Origin: a virus
Reading direction: 5' to 3' (one strand)
DNA length: 36,417 nt
Virus record (IMG/VR): IMGVR_UViG_3300044729_001348
Coordinates: 1 to 36,417 of that record
Part shown: positions 20,349 through 27,638 of the stretch, piece after piece
How positions within the stretch are numbered: position 1 is the stretch's first letter
Layout of the letters: each line of letters starts with the position of its first letter
The notes under the pieces: generated by a model
The model's database searches: none
Told to the model about the DNA's origin: nothing
Seen by the model: the letters and a program-made list of their open reading frames with translations, nothing else
Position numbers and translations under genes: made by a program

Positions 20349-22471
20349 TGACAACTCAGACCATTCTGCAATACAACGGGATTCGGCTGCAGAACGTCCA
20401 GACATTGGGCTTTGTTGAAACTCCAGTCAATGACGACGCCGGGAACTACCAGTACACGAAAACATCACTGAAAGTGCTTGGCTACTTCACGATGACCGAT
20501 CACAAAACGATCGGTGTATTCCCTCAGCTTTCAACGTATCCGGGCAATGGAATTGATCAGGGAGCCAGCCAGCAATTCGGAGCACTTCGGAAGTTTTTGC
20601 TGCAGCCTCGTCGTCGATTGGTTTACTCGACACTTGCGACTGGATCAGTCGACGAGCAAGCCGACAACGGATCAGGCGTTCAACTTGACCCAGCTATTGG
20701 CGATCCGATCTTTGTCATTGAACCGCCACGATCGACCTACACGGACGCCAGCGACAATCTGAGAACGATCAACCTGCGGCACGATGTGCACGGTGGACCA
20801 TTCCCCAAAGAAGCCAACGTCACACACGTAGCAAACAATCACGTCTGGCGTGTTGAGTTTACAGTCGAGTTTGCGACAACTGCACAGTGTCACGTCGATC
20901 CAACATTCATGGCGGCTGAAAGAATCTACGGAGAAAGCCTAAACCCTGAAGATCCGGCAGAGGATCAGGTTGCGTACGCACTGGAAAACGTCGAGTTTGA
21001 AAGCACGCAAAAGAAGCTCGGCATTCTCGGCCATCGGTGGTCCTGCATGGACCGGATCAGCGATAGCGGATTCACAACACGAACATACACGGGAAGCCTG
21101 ACACTATCGAACCCAAACTGGAGTCCTCACGACTTCAGGGCGATCACTGTCCCGCCTGTCGTTCCGGGAATGCAGCGTAAGGCGTTCGACTACGTTTCGA
21201 GCGAAGACGGGCTAACGATCCGGTACACCGTAACTGACGAAGAGGTTGGCATTACAGCCCCTGCCCCTGCCAGAACAATAAAAATCAGCCATAATGAGGC
21301 ACGGCTTGAGCATGGTGCAAAGGTCGAATTCAGTGTTCGCGTTGCGTTGACTGGAGACCGCTTTGCCTCAATGTCGGATCTGATGTTGCTGGCGGCTGCA
21401 ATCATTGACCAGCGGCTGTTTCTCGGGGAAGTTATTGACGCCAACAACAAGGCGGCAGTTCTTATTCGTCGATACGACTACACGACCGAACAGGGTTCCG
21501 ATCAAACCCGCATGGTTTCTCTGGTTGTCTCCGGATCTCGATTCCCAATCGAGGGTGGAGCAAATGCCATTGAGAAACGATTTATGACAATGTCTCGAAG
21601 TTTGGCGTGGAGGCCAGTTCAGGACAACGTCAATCCACTTCTATCGAATTACAACAACGTGCTGAGTCAAGGAAACAGACCTGGGGAGCAGCCTGACACC
21701 GAGGGTGGCATTCCGGCAATCAGTATCCTTCACAACCTGCTTACAACGCCATGTACTCAGGAATTCGGTACACCTTCGTCTGTTCCAGACAGCACGACCG
21801 TTACCGAGCGAATTCGGCGTATTGACGACATCGAGACGTCAGAACCGAACTACGACACAGAAGGAATGTACGAAGCCTACCCGCAGGCAATCACGGTCGA
21901 GATTAACGACAACATCGCCAATGCTGACGTGACAGCAACGTATAGCAGCCAGCACAAGACGTTCATGTACAGCCACTACAACATTACCAGCAGTTATGGA
22001 AACAAGGCATTGAAAGTGCCACTGCCGGTTGCCAAGACCCACGGCTACACGCTTCAGTCAAACGTCGTTGTCGGAATTGGTCCATCTCAGCCAACACGAA
22101 TCATCCGGATTGAAGCTGAGCGAGCCGGGGCACCACCTCGACTACCTGACCCCGTAGCATCGTTTACCGAAACTGGAGCCTATATCGCTGGTTCTGGTTC
22201 TCCAACGGTCACAAACACGCTTATTGGCGTGACAACCAAGCATTTGAACCCAGCACCTGTGGCGGATGGACAAACGCTGATTTATACTTCCTACATGGAT
22301 CTTGAGTATTCTCAGGACGCCATGCCAGAAAAACATCGCTTTTGCATTCCGGATTACATCCAGCCGACAACGTCTGGAAGCCCTGATTCACTCACAGACA
22401 CAACAAAATACTCATTTTCGCTTTCAAGTATCTTCGTATCCGGTGCACTGGAAACGACTTGGAACTCATAG
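20348..22471 (+). CDS. Large tail structural protein, function unrecognised
   Basis: A 707-residue protein, translationally coupled to the tape measure. It is rich in predicted beta strands throughout with few Lys and no signal peptide; sample segments are TILQYNGIRLQNVQTLGFVETPV, VWRVEFTVEFATTAQCHV, YTGSLTLSNPNWSPHDFRAITVPP and SHYNITSSYGNKALKVPLPV. Position after the tape measure suggests a distal tail or baseplate component. I cannot assign a family. The next gene starts 15 bases after the stop behind a perfect AGGA-loop hairpin. Confidence 0.65.
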   Translation: MTTQTILQYNGIRLQNVQTLGFVETPVNDDAGNYQYTKTSLKVLGYFTMTDHKTIGVFPQLSTYPGNGIDQGASQQFGALRKFLLQPRRRLVYSTLATGSVDEQADNGSGVQLDPAIGDPIFVIEPPRSTYTDASDNLRTINLRHDVHGGPFPKEANVTHVANNHVWRVEFTVEFATTAQCHVDPTFMAAERIYGESLNPEDPAEDQVAYALENVEFESTQKKLGILGHRWSCMDRISDSGFTTRTYTGSLTLSNPNWSPHDFRAITVPPVVPGMQRKAFDYVSSEDGLTIRYTVTDEEVGITAPAPARTIKISHNEARLEHGAKVEFSVRVALTGDRFASMSDLMLLAAAIIDQRLFLGEVIDANNKAAVLIRRYDYTTEQGSDQTRMVSLVVSGSRFPIEGGANAIEKRFMTMSRSLAWRPVQDNVNPLLSNYNNVLSQGNRPGEQPDTEGGIPAISILHNLLTTPCTQEFGTPSSVPDSTTVTERIRRIDDIETSEPNYDTEGMYEAYPQAITVEINDNIANADVTATYSSQHKTFMYSHYNITSSYGNKALKVPLPVAKTHGYTLQSNVVVGIGPSQPTRIIRIEAERAGAPPRLPDPVASFTETGAYIAGSGSPTVTNTLIGVTTKHLNPAPVADGQTLIYTSYMDLEYSQDAMPEKHRFCIPDYIQPTTSGSPDSLTDTTKYSFSLSSIFVSGALETTWNS

Positions 22472-22483
22472 GAAAGGATTCCT
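22470..22483 (+). promoter_or_regulatory. AGGA-loop hairpin before gene 22487
   Basis: AGGAA (22470-22474) pairs perfectly with TTCCT (22479-22483) around AGGA, the Shine-Dalgarno for ATG 22487. The AAGGAT hexaloop is identical to those at 15283 and 15728, but the stem sequence is different. Confidence 0.6.
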
Positions 22484-22486
22484 TCA

Positions 22487-23032
22487 ATGGCTGACATGAC
22501 CCCAACGACCGCCTTTGCACATGCTCCAGCAACGGCTGCCAAGACAACCCTACGAACTGCCGTCGATACACTGATGACAGCGATTGACACTTTCAAGACG
22601 ACTGCCGACAGCGGGACGACTCAGGTCTGGACAGCGGCAGTGTCTGGAACGCCGACAGGAGGCACATACACACTGACGTTCACTGGCACTGTGGACATCG
22701 CCGCACAGACCCTGACGCTGGCCTACAACGCATCGGCTGCCACTCTGCAAACCGCCATTCGGGCACTGACCGGAACTGGATTCAGCCAAGCCACTGTTTC
22801 TGCGTCAGGATCAGGGGCAAACCTGACACACACGATCACGCTCAAGGGGATGAGGGAAGACGTTCAGTTGTCACGCTCTATTGCTGGCCTGACGGGCGGT
22901 ACTCCTGCACTGGCGTTGACGGAAACAACAGCCTACGCCGCTATCCCGTACTTTTCGACTCAGTCTCAAATCATGGTCAAGAATGCTCTTGTTGACTGGT
23001 GCGAACTATTCGCAAGTGAACTGCGAGCCTAA
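22487..23032 (+). CDS. Structural protein with Ig-like beta domain
   Basis: A 181-residue protein. Residues 1-40 are helical (AATAAKTTLRTAVDTLMTAID). About 48-150 form a recurrent module: GTPTGGTYTLTFTGTVDIA, then TLTLAYNASAATLQTAIRAL and HTITLKGMREDVQLSRSIAGLTGGTPALALTETT. I recall this 'G-G-x-(F/Y)-T-L-T-x-x-G ... Y-N-A-S-A-A-x-(L/V)-Q' domain from structural and surface proteins of phages and planctomycetes. It probably decorates the tail. Function is inferred from context only. Confidence 0.6.
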   Translation: MADMTPTTAFAHAPATAAKTTLRTAVDTLMTAIDTFKTTADSGTTQVWTAAVSGTPTGGTYTLTFTGTVDIAAQTLTLAYNASAATLQTAIRALTGTGFSQATVSASGSGANLTHTITLKGMREDVQLSRSIAGLTGGTPALALTETTAYAAIPYFSTQSQIMVKNALVDWCELFASELRA

Positions 23033-23046
23033 TTGTGGGAGCAATT
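23031..23046 (+). promoter_or_regulatory. Hairpin over the GTG start of gene 23035
   Basis: AATTG (23031-23035) pairs perfectly with CAATT (23042-23046) around TGGGAG. The GTG start codon (23035-23037) lies at the stem-loop junction and the GGA just inside the gene, so binding would cover the start itself. Confidence 0.4.
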
Positions 23047-23574
23047 CGGCACACCACCAAAAAGGAAGTCCTCCAGCGGGCTAAAACTCTGCTGGAGGCT
23101 TCCAATACCAAATACAACCATCGCGTCTTCGTGATGGCTGGAGCAGATCAACTGCCAGCCAACGTGAAGGACCATGATGTGCTGACGGTATCCATTCCGG
23201 GCGGCACGTTCGATTACGCCGCCCAGTCTGGTGGTGGTCAATACGTGGTACCATATCAGGGCACTCTGGCCGTAACGCTATGGCATGTTTGCCGGACCGA
23301 TAGGCAAGGCACAGACTCTAACGCCCTGCTTGCTGACGATATCGGGCTGTTCACATTGGAACGCGATATTATGATTTCCCTGCTTGGCTCTTTACTTCCG
23401 GGGCCGGGAACATACGATCCGATCCTGACTCAATGCTGCTACGCCATAAGTGACACGGAGGCATCACGATCCGCTGACGGCGTATTCGGCAAGACTCCTG
23501 CCGGTGACATGGCTCAGGCCATGCTGACGGTTAATTTCGGAGTAGACTTTCACTGGGATCTAACAGCGGAGTAG
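23035..23574 (+). CDS. Tail completion/terminator-like protein (tentative)
   Basis: A 179-residue protein; GTG 23035 lies just after the preceding stop (TAA-TT-GTG). KKEVLQRAKTLLEAS starts it, then HDVLTVSIPGGTFDYAAQSGGGQYVVPYQGTLAVTLWHVCRTDRQGTDSNALLADDIGLFTLERDIMISLLG. The long helix followed by beta strands with a 'N-A-L-L-x-D-x-x-G-L' segment is suggestive of tail terminator-type proteins. That assignment rests on fold impression and position, so low certainty. No Shine-Dalgarno stands upstream; coupling to the previous gene is likely. Confidence 0.55.
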   Translation: MGAIRHTTKKEVLQRAKTLLEASNTKYNHRVFVMAGADQLPANVKDHDVLTVSIPGGTFDYAAQSGGGQYVVPYQGTLAVTLWHVCRTDRQGTDSNALLADDIGLFTLERDIMISLLGSLLPGPGTYDPILTQCCYAISDTEASRSADGVFGKTPAGDMAQAMLTVNFGVDFHWDLTAE

Positions 23575-23578
23575 GCTG
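23564..23578 (+). promoter_or_regulatory. GGA-loop hairpin before gene 23579
   Basis: CAGC (23564-23567) pairs with GCTG (23575-23578) around GGAGTAG, which holds both the Shine-Dalgarno for ATG 23579 and the stop codon of the previous gene. Confidence 0.45.
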
Positions 23579-25051
23579 ATGACAATCGCACTGGCAACTT
23601 TACCTCGGGCAACAACTGAGGCAGGACCGATACACACCCTGCTTCAAGACCCTGACGGAAAGATTGACGAGATTGTCGAAAAGCACCATTCTCAAGCACT
23701 GTCACGCCTGCTCTGCCAAAACGCTGCCGTCGTAATCAATCGTGGCAATGGCTGCATCATTCACAATTACGAGCCGACTCCACCGCCAAAGATCAACCAG
23801 CTTGTGATTCCGACAGGGGCGACACGCTGGAGTTACTGCCTGCTTCTGGCCGACGACGCAATCAAACAGGCCATCTACACGGCGTGCGACAACGGTTCAA
23901 CGTCAATGAATCTGACGTTTGGCACTCCTGTTGCTGACCGTGAGGAAAAGAACCACGCAATCACGCTGACAGTCAAGATCCTGCCGCCTCGCAGACTGAC
24001 CCCACACTCTGACGACGAAACGCTCAATAGCCTGTGGATCATTCCAGTTGTTGACGACCGCTATACATGGCAGTTTGCCCACACGGGAGACCTGTCTGGA
24101 ACTGTATCTGACTCCGAAATTACAGCACCAGACGATGCGGTTGAACTTCTGCTCGATCAGTTGGGCGTCGACTATATCAACGTCGGCGTCAACACGGTTC
24201 ACACGATTACGCCAACTTGCCTGAAGACAAACGATTACGAAAATCTGCCCATTGTTCTGGACAGTATCGCCGCTCATTATGGCCAACGTCTTGTGCCGGA
24301 CATCGGTAGTTATGACACCGTGGCTGGTCGATACAATGAAGTGATCTTCGAGACGCCTCCCGGAGGCAAAACCCGATGGGCATTGATTGACGGTCTAAAC
24401 TCCAAGTACGTCTACGATAATAATCTTCTCGGTAAGCTCGGGCTGCGAGAATGCACTTGGGGTGGAGGGGGCGATTCGCTCAGCACATCTGCATCTGCTG
24501 CCGACTACATTATTGGAAAGCCATTCGTTGTTGCTGGCGGCATGATCAGTTCCTACAGCACAACAGCAATACCGCCTCACACAACATATGCCTCAACACC
24601 ATCGTCTGTTGATATCCAGACGACCGCCGGAACCTACGTCAACAAGACGCCCGGTAGCGAATACAAGACACTTGCGATCACAGCAATCTGGCGTACCGAG
24701 TTCGATGAAGACCCATCGACAGCTATGAAGAACCAACTTGGCAGAGATTACTTCTACCAGTTCTATCGGCAATATGATTGGACGTTTGCAGGTGTCCAGC
24801 CCTGGCAGCAGGGATACTTTGATGATTACATGGTCCTGCGTCAGACATGGAATCCAAAGACTGGAACCTACGACGCTTACACGAGAGTCTGCAGCCGACA
24901 ACCAAACCTGACTGGCGAATGGGTAAAGCCCGGCATTGAGCTTTACCATGCTGTCGTTCTGGAACAGTGTAGCGAGCCTTGCAGCACATACCGCGTGCAA
25001 CTTGTTCACCGATATCTGACGTCTGAGTGCGAGACTTGCGAGGAACCATAA
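23579..25051 (+). CDS. Large tail/baseplate structural protein, function unrecognised
   Basis: A 490-residue protein starting 4 bases after the preceding stop. Segments include NQLVIPTGATRWSYCLLLADDAI, HAITLTVKILPPRRLTPHSDDETLNSLWIIPVVDDRYTWQF, YENLPIVLDSIAAHYGQRLVPDIGSYDTV and FDDYMVLRQTWNPKTGTYDAYTRVCSRQP. The C-terminus has a Cys cluster (EQCSEPC, SECETCEEP) and leads directly to the Cys-rich gene at 25052. The composition suits a tail hub or distal-tail protein. I recognise no family with confidence. Confidence 0.62.
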   Translation: MTIALATLPRATTEAGPIHTLLQDPDGKIDEIVEKHHSQALSRLLCQNAAVVINRGNGCIIHNYEPTPPPKINQLVIPTGATRWSYCLLLADDAIKQAIYTACDNGSTSMNLTFGTPVADREEKNHAITLTVKILPPRRLTPHSDDETLNSLWIIPVVDDRYTWQFAHTGDLSGTVSDSEITAPDDAVELLLDQLGVDYINVGVNTVHTITPTCLKTNDYENLPIVLDSIAAHYGQRLVPDIGSYDTVAGRYNEVIFETPPGGKTRWALIDGLNSKYVYDNNLLGKLGLRECTWGGGGDSLSTSASAADYIIGKPFVVAGGMISSYSTTAIPPHTTYASTPSSVDIQTTAGTYVNKTPGSEYKTLAITAIWRTEFDEDPSTAMKNQLGRDYFYQFYRQYDWTFAGVQPWQQGYFDDYMVLRQTWNPKTGTYDAYTRVCSRQPNLTGEWVKPGIELYHAVVLEQCSEPCSTYRVQLVHRYLTSECETCEEP

Positions 25052-25057
25052 ATGGTT
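25044..25057 (+). promoter_or_regulatory. Hairpin enclosing the start codon of the Cys-rich gene
   Basis: AACCA (25044-25048) pairs perfectly with TGGTT (25053-25057) around TAAA, placing ATG 25052 in the loop-stem junction. The stem is the same as at the terminase start (8801-8814), but here AGGA lies just outside on the 5' side. Confidence 0.4.
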
Positions 25058-26530
25058 GCTGAAGCTGGATGCGGAACCACGTCCAACGTGGGTTCTCCCG
25101 TTATCACTGGAATCGAAGGAGCATTTACAGGCAAAGCGTTTGATCCGGAAACAGATCCAACCGGCCTCGGGATGCTGCTGGCTAAATTCGACGGCGGGTA
25201 CTGGCCTATTCAAGTCTGCGGAGATTCCGGAGTAGGGGCACCATACCTATCGGAAGACGCAAAGAACGGCAACGTCTTAACCACCTATCAGAATCTTGGG
25301 GCACCTGTCACCGCTCATGGATGCCTGATGAAATGCGATTACAAGATCACAGTTTCACTAGCGGCTGAGGTGATCGTTGCCAAAATTGACGGACGCTACA
25401 ACATTATTCGAGTGCGTCACACATCGTCCACAATCCCCGTCTTCGGCTCAAGTAGCAACTGTCGCTGCTGCGGCGTCGTTGCACAGCGGACGATTTTCAA
25501 ATACCGGATTCTGAGTGTAGACCCTCCGAACTGCGGAGACTACAGGGCTTGCGATACGTTCACAGCAGACCCCGGAGAGAACTGTCTTCCAACAACAGGA
25601 AACCCGCTGAGTGTTGTTGTCGGATGTCTAGCCGATACTGAATCAGTTTTTGAGGACATTACCGACTGGAGTATTTCAGCGTGCGGAGCTGTCACGATCT
25701 TATCGGTTGAATGCACGGCTGATGTTCCAAACTGCGTGCCATCTCCATCCATCACAGAGGAATCGGAAATCTGCGAATGCACGACACCGAGCGGCACAGT
25801 TGCCGATGTGACACGAATTGAAATTTACGCAACCGTAACGTGCAACGACTGCGACTATCAGCTTTTAATCTACACTGAGACGGACGGGCCGGAACCGTGT
25901 GCACTGACGGACGTTCCGATCGGCGAGGTAGATGTAGAAGCGTGCGGACTTCCTGACTTGGAGGTTGGTGACAGATTGATTGTCGCAAAGGTTCCAGTTC
26001 CACCGCATTCACCACCGTACACATGCCCGCAGGTCAAGTACTACGTTATCAGGGCTTGCAACGTAAAAGACTGCGATGATCCCTGCGACCCTCCACCGCC
26101 ACCGCCAGTAAAATGCTGTGGACTGCTGTGTACAGAACTGCCAGCGTTAACAGCAACAATTGAGGTGGCCGATTGCTGGTGTGCTTGCACAACATCTACA
26201 CTCACGCTAACGAAACAAACCTGCATCCCCGGAACAGAAAAAGGGGAATGGAGATGGGAGTCAACACCAGCAGCAGAGTTATGTGAAACTGCACTAGGAC
26301 GGTTCAAGATGGACAAGGTGATCGTCCGCTGTGATGACCCAACAGAAGGCAACAACGGATGGTCAATTGAGGTTACAGGAGCCACTGGCACCCTGATCGA
26401 AACCAGTTGTGTCGAAGGAGCTTTCTACTTCGTGTTTAGCTTTACCAATCTCCCGCTATGCCTGAGCAAGATGCCAGGCGGACCCGGAGAAGACCTCTCC
26501 TGCACTGCCACAATCACGATTACGGAGTGA
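25052..26530 (+). CDS. Extremely cysteine-rich virion protein
   Basis: A 492-residue protein with about 36 Cys (over 7%), spread from residue 7 to the C-terminus. Examples are SSNCRCCG, ECTADVPNC, EICECTTPSG, TVTCNDCDY, CNVKDCDDPCDPPPPPPVKCCGLLC and ADCWCACTT. No regular C-x2-C spacing runs throughout, so disulfides or mixed metal sites are both possible. A Pro-rich hinge near 350 divides it into two beta-rich parts. There is no signal peptide. Position at the end of the tail genes suggests a tail-tip or adhesion protein stabilised outside the cell. I recognise no family. Confidence 0.65.
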   Translation: MVAEAGCGTTSNVGSPVITGIEGAFTGKAFDPETDPTGLGMLLAKFDGGYWPIQVCGDSGVGAPYLSEDAKNGNVLTTYQNLGAPVTAHGCLMKCDYKITVSLAAEVIVAKIDGRYNIIRVRHTSSTIPVFGSSSNCRCCGVVAQRTIFKYRILSVDPPNCGDYRACDTFTADPGENCLPTTGNPLSVVVGCLADTESVFEDITDWSISACGAVTILSVECTADVPNCVPSPSITEESEICECTTPSGTVADVTRIEIYATVTCNDCDYQLLIYTETDGPEPCALTDVPIGEVDVEACGLPDLEVGDRLIVAKVPVPPHSPPYTCPQVKYYVIRACNVKDCDDPCDPPPPPPVKCCGLLCTELPALTATIEVADCWCACTTSTLTLTKQTCIPGTEKGEWRWESTPAAELCETALGRFKMDKVIVRCDDPTEGNNGWSIEVTGATGTLIETSCVEGAFYFVFSFTNLPLCLSKMPGGPGEDLSCTATITITE

Positions 26531-26532
26531 TT
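26512..26532 (+). promoter_or_regulatory. GGA-loop hairpin before gene 26535
   Basis: AATCAC (26512-26517) pairs perfectly with GTGATT (26527-26532) around a 9-base loop ending in CGGA, the Shine-Dalgarno region for ATG 26535. Confidence 0.4.
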
Positions 26533-26534
26533 CA

Positions 26535-27017
26535 ATGATCGACTGTACCTCACTCCCTGAACGACTTCGTGAGATATGCGACGGCACAGCGATTAAGGCT
26601 GACGGAAGCACATTCACGCTGCACCAGCGGCGGGTGATTATTGCTAAGCGGTTTGGGATTCCAATTGCAGCGGTAGAGTTCACTGATTCTGGTCAGGTTG
26701 TAGGGCATCGCCCGGAAAAGTCGCAGATTGGAACCAGACTCAAGCAGATTATCACGGACTATCAGGGGGCTGAAATTTCCTGCTCAGACTGCAAGAACGA
26801 GATCATGAGACTAAACCTCATGACGGCAGACGAAGTGAGAACTGATGCAGAAAGCATAGCATCCGGAATTGTGTCGCGAGGTTCACGCCTTGCGTCGAAG
26901 TGGTATCAGAGATTTGCGGCGAAACATGCACCATCACTCGTTTCGGCATACGTGATGGAATGGATTGAAAAGGCATGTAGCGATGAAGCTAACGGCGTTC
27001 CGGTTGAGAGTAGATGA
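26535..27017 (+). CDS. Hypothetical protein with Cys pair
   Basis: A 160-residue protein. RLREICDGTAIKADGSTFTLHQRRVIIAKRFGI leads to GTRLKQIITDYQGAEISCSDCKNEIMRLNLMTADEV, then a helical C-terminus. The 'G-T-x-L-K-x-x-I' ... 'C-x-x-C-x-x-x-x-x-x-M-(N)' segment resembles a short motif in phage and planctomycete proteins of unknown function; I can give no activity. Its last 29 bases overlap, tail to tail, the only minus-strand gene. Confidence 0.6.
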   Translation: MIDCTSLPERLREICDGTAIKADGSTFTLHQRRVIIAKRFGIPIAAVEFTDSGQVVGHRPEKSQIGTRLKQIITDYQGAEISCSDCKNEIMRLNLMTADEVRTDAESIASGIVSRGSRLASKWYQRFAAKHAPSLVSAYVMEWIEKACSDEANGVPVESR

Positions 27018-27285
27018 AATTCTCATACTGAGATCGAGCCATCAAAATTTCATCTCCCGGCTCACCAAGCATTCCCGGTCTTTTAATCTGAATCATCTTT
27101 TCGTAAACCAGCACTGTAAACGGAGCCATCCTCCCATCACGAGAAACAGCGTCACTGTCTGACGGGTGAATGATTCTCAGGATCTTGAATGGTAGCGGCT
27201 GATTCGCAATCTGATCATCTCGGAATATGTATCCAAAAAAGAACGACGCAAAGCACGCAACAACAAACGCAATGACAATTTTCAT
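26989..27285 (-). CDS. Small single-pass membrane protein on the opposite strand
   Basis: Read on the minus strand from ATG 27283-27285, this is 98 residues with a classic ribosome-binding site (GGAGAGG, 5 bases before ATG). MKIVIAFVVACFASFFFGYIF is one membrane helix; the rest is a soluble tail (ILRIIHPSDSDAVSRDGRMAPFTVLVYEKM). An upstream in-frame ATG (27333) is less likely. It is the only convincing minus-strand gene in the window and sits between two virion clusters, so it is an accessory gene. Superinfection exclusion or lysis modulation are possible but unsupported. Its leader has ACTACCCAGTTGGAG, a variant of the CTGCCCAGTT box. Confidence 0.65.
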   Translation of the reverse strand: MKIVIAFVVACFASFFFGYIFRDDQIANQPLPFKILRIIHPSDSDAVSRDGRMAPFTVLVYEKMIQIKRPGMLGEPGDEILMARSQYENFIYSQPERR

Positions 27286-27309
27286 TTCAACCTCTCCAAC
27301 TGGGTAGTT

Positions 27310-27552
27310 ATGACTCCAGCCCCATGTATCCACCGTGGATCACAGAGACGAATCGGCTGTTGCGGAGGCAAGGCTATCAGTCGTTACGTATGCCGTAAGC
27401 TAATGCAGCCGGACGGATGCACGCCAAAAGACTGCATCCCAACCGAACGAGTCAACATTGCCATTAAAGACGCCAGCCCTTCTGCGTTGCACGATAAATG
27501 GGACGAAATGATCCAAGTTTGCGAAAAATGCCCACTGTACGAGGCAAAATAA
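27310..27552 (+). CDS. Small Cys-rich protein of planctomycete type
   Basis: An 80-residue protein starting PAPCIHRGSQRRIGCCGGKAISRYVC, then GCTPKDC and CEKCPLYEAK. The 'C-x-H-R-G-x3-R-x2-C' opening followed by further Cys pairs is a pattern I associate with small proteins of planctomycetes and their phages, probably metal-binding. Function unknown. No strong Shine-Dalgarno precedes ATG 27310. It begins head-to-head with the minus-strand gene, so the 24-base gap must hold both starts. Confidence 0.55.
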   Translation: MTPAPCIHRGSQRRIGCCGGKAISRYVCRKLMQPDGCTPKDCIPTERVNIAIKDASPSALHDKWDEMIQVCEKCPLYEAK

Positions 27553-27617
27553 CCTGCCTGCCTCTGGTAACGTGCTGACAAATTCCCGACAATATCGCGG
27601 CTACGGATAGCCCCTGA

Positions 27618-27631
27618 ACTCATGGAAGAGT
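27618..27631 (+). promoter_or_regulatory. A-N-G-G-A-N hexaloop hairpin before the portal gene
   Basis: ACTC (27618-27621) pairs with GAGT (27628-27631) around hexaloop ATGGAA, an exact A-N-G-G-A-N loop, 8 bases before ATG 27639. The GGAAGAG is the Shine-Dalgarno candidate. Confidence 0.5.
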
Positions 27632-27638
27632 CACGCAG

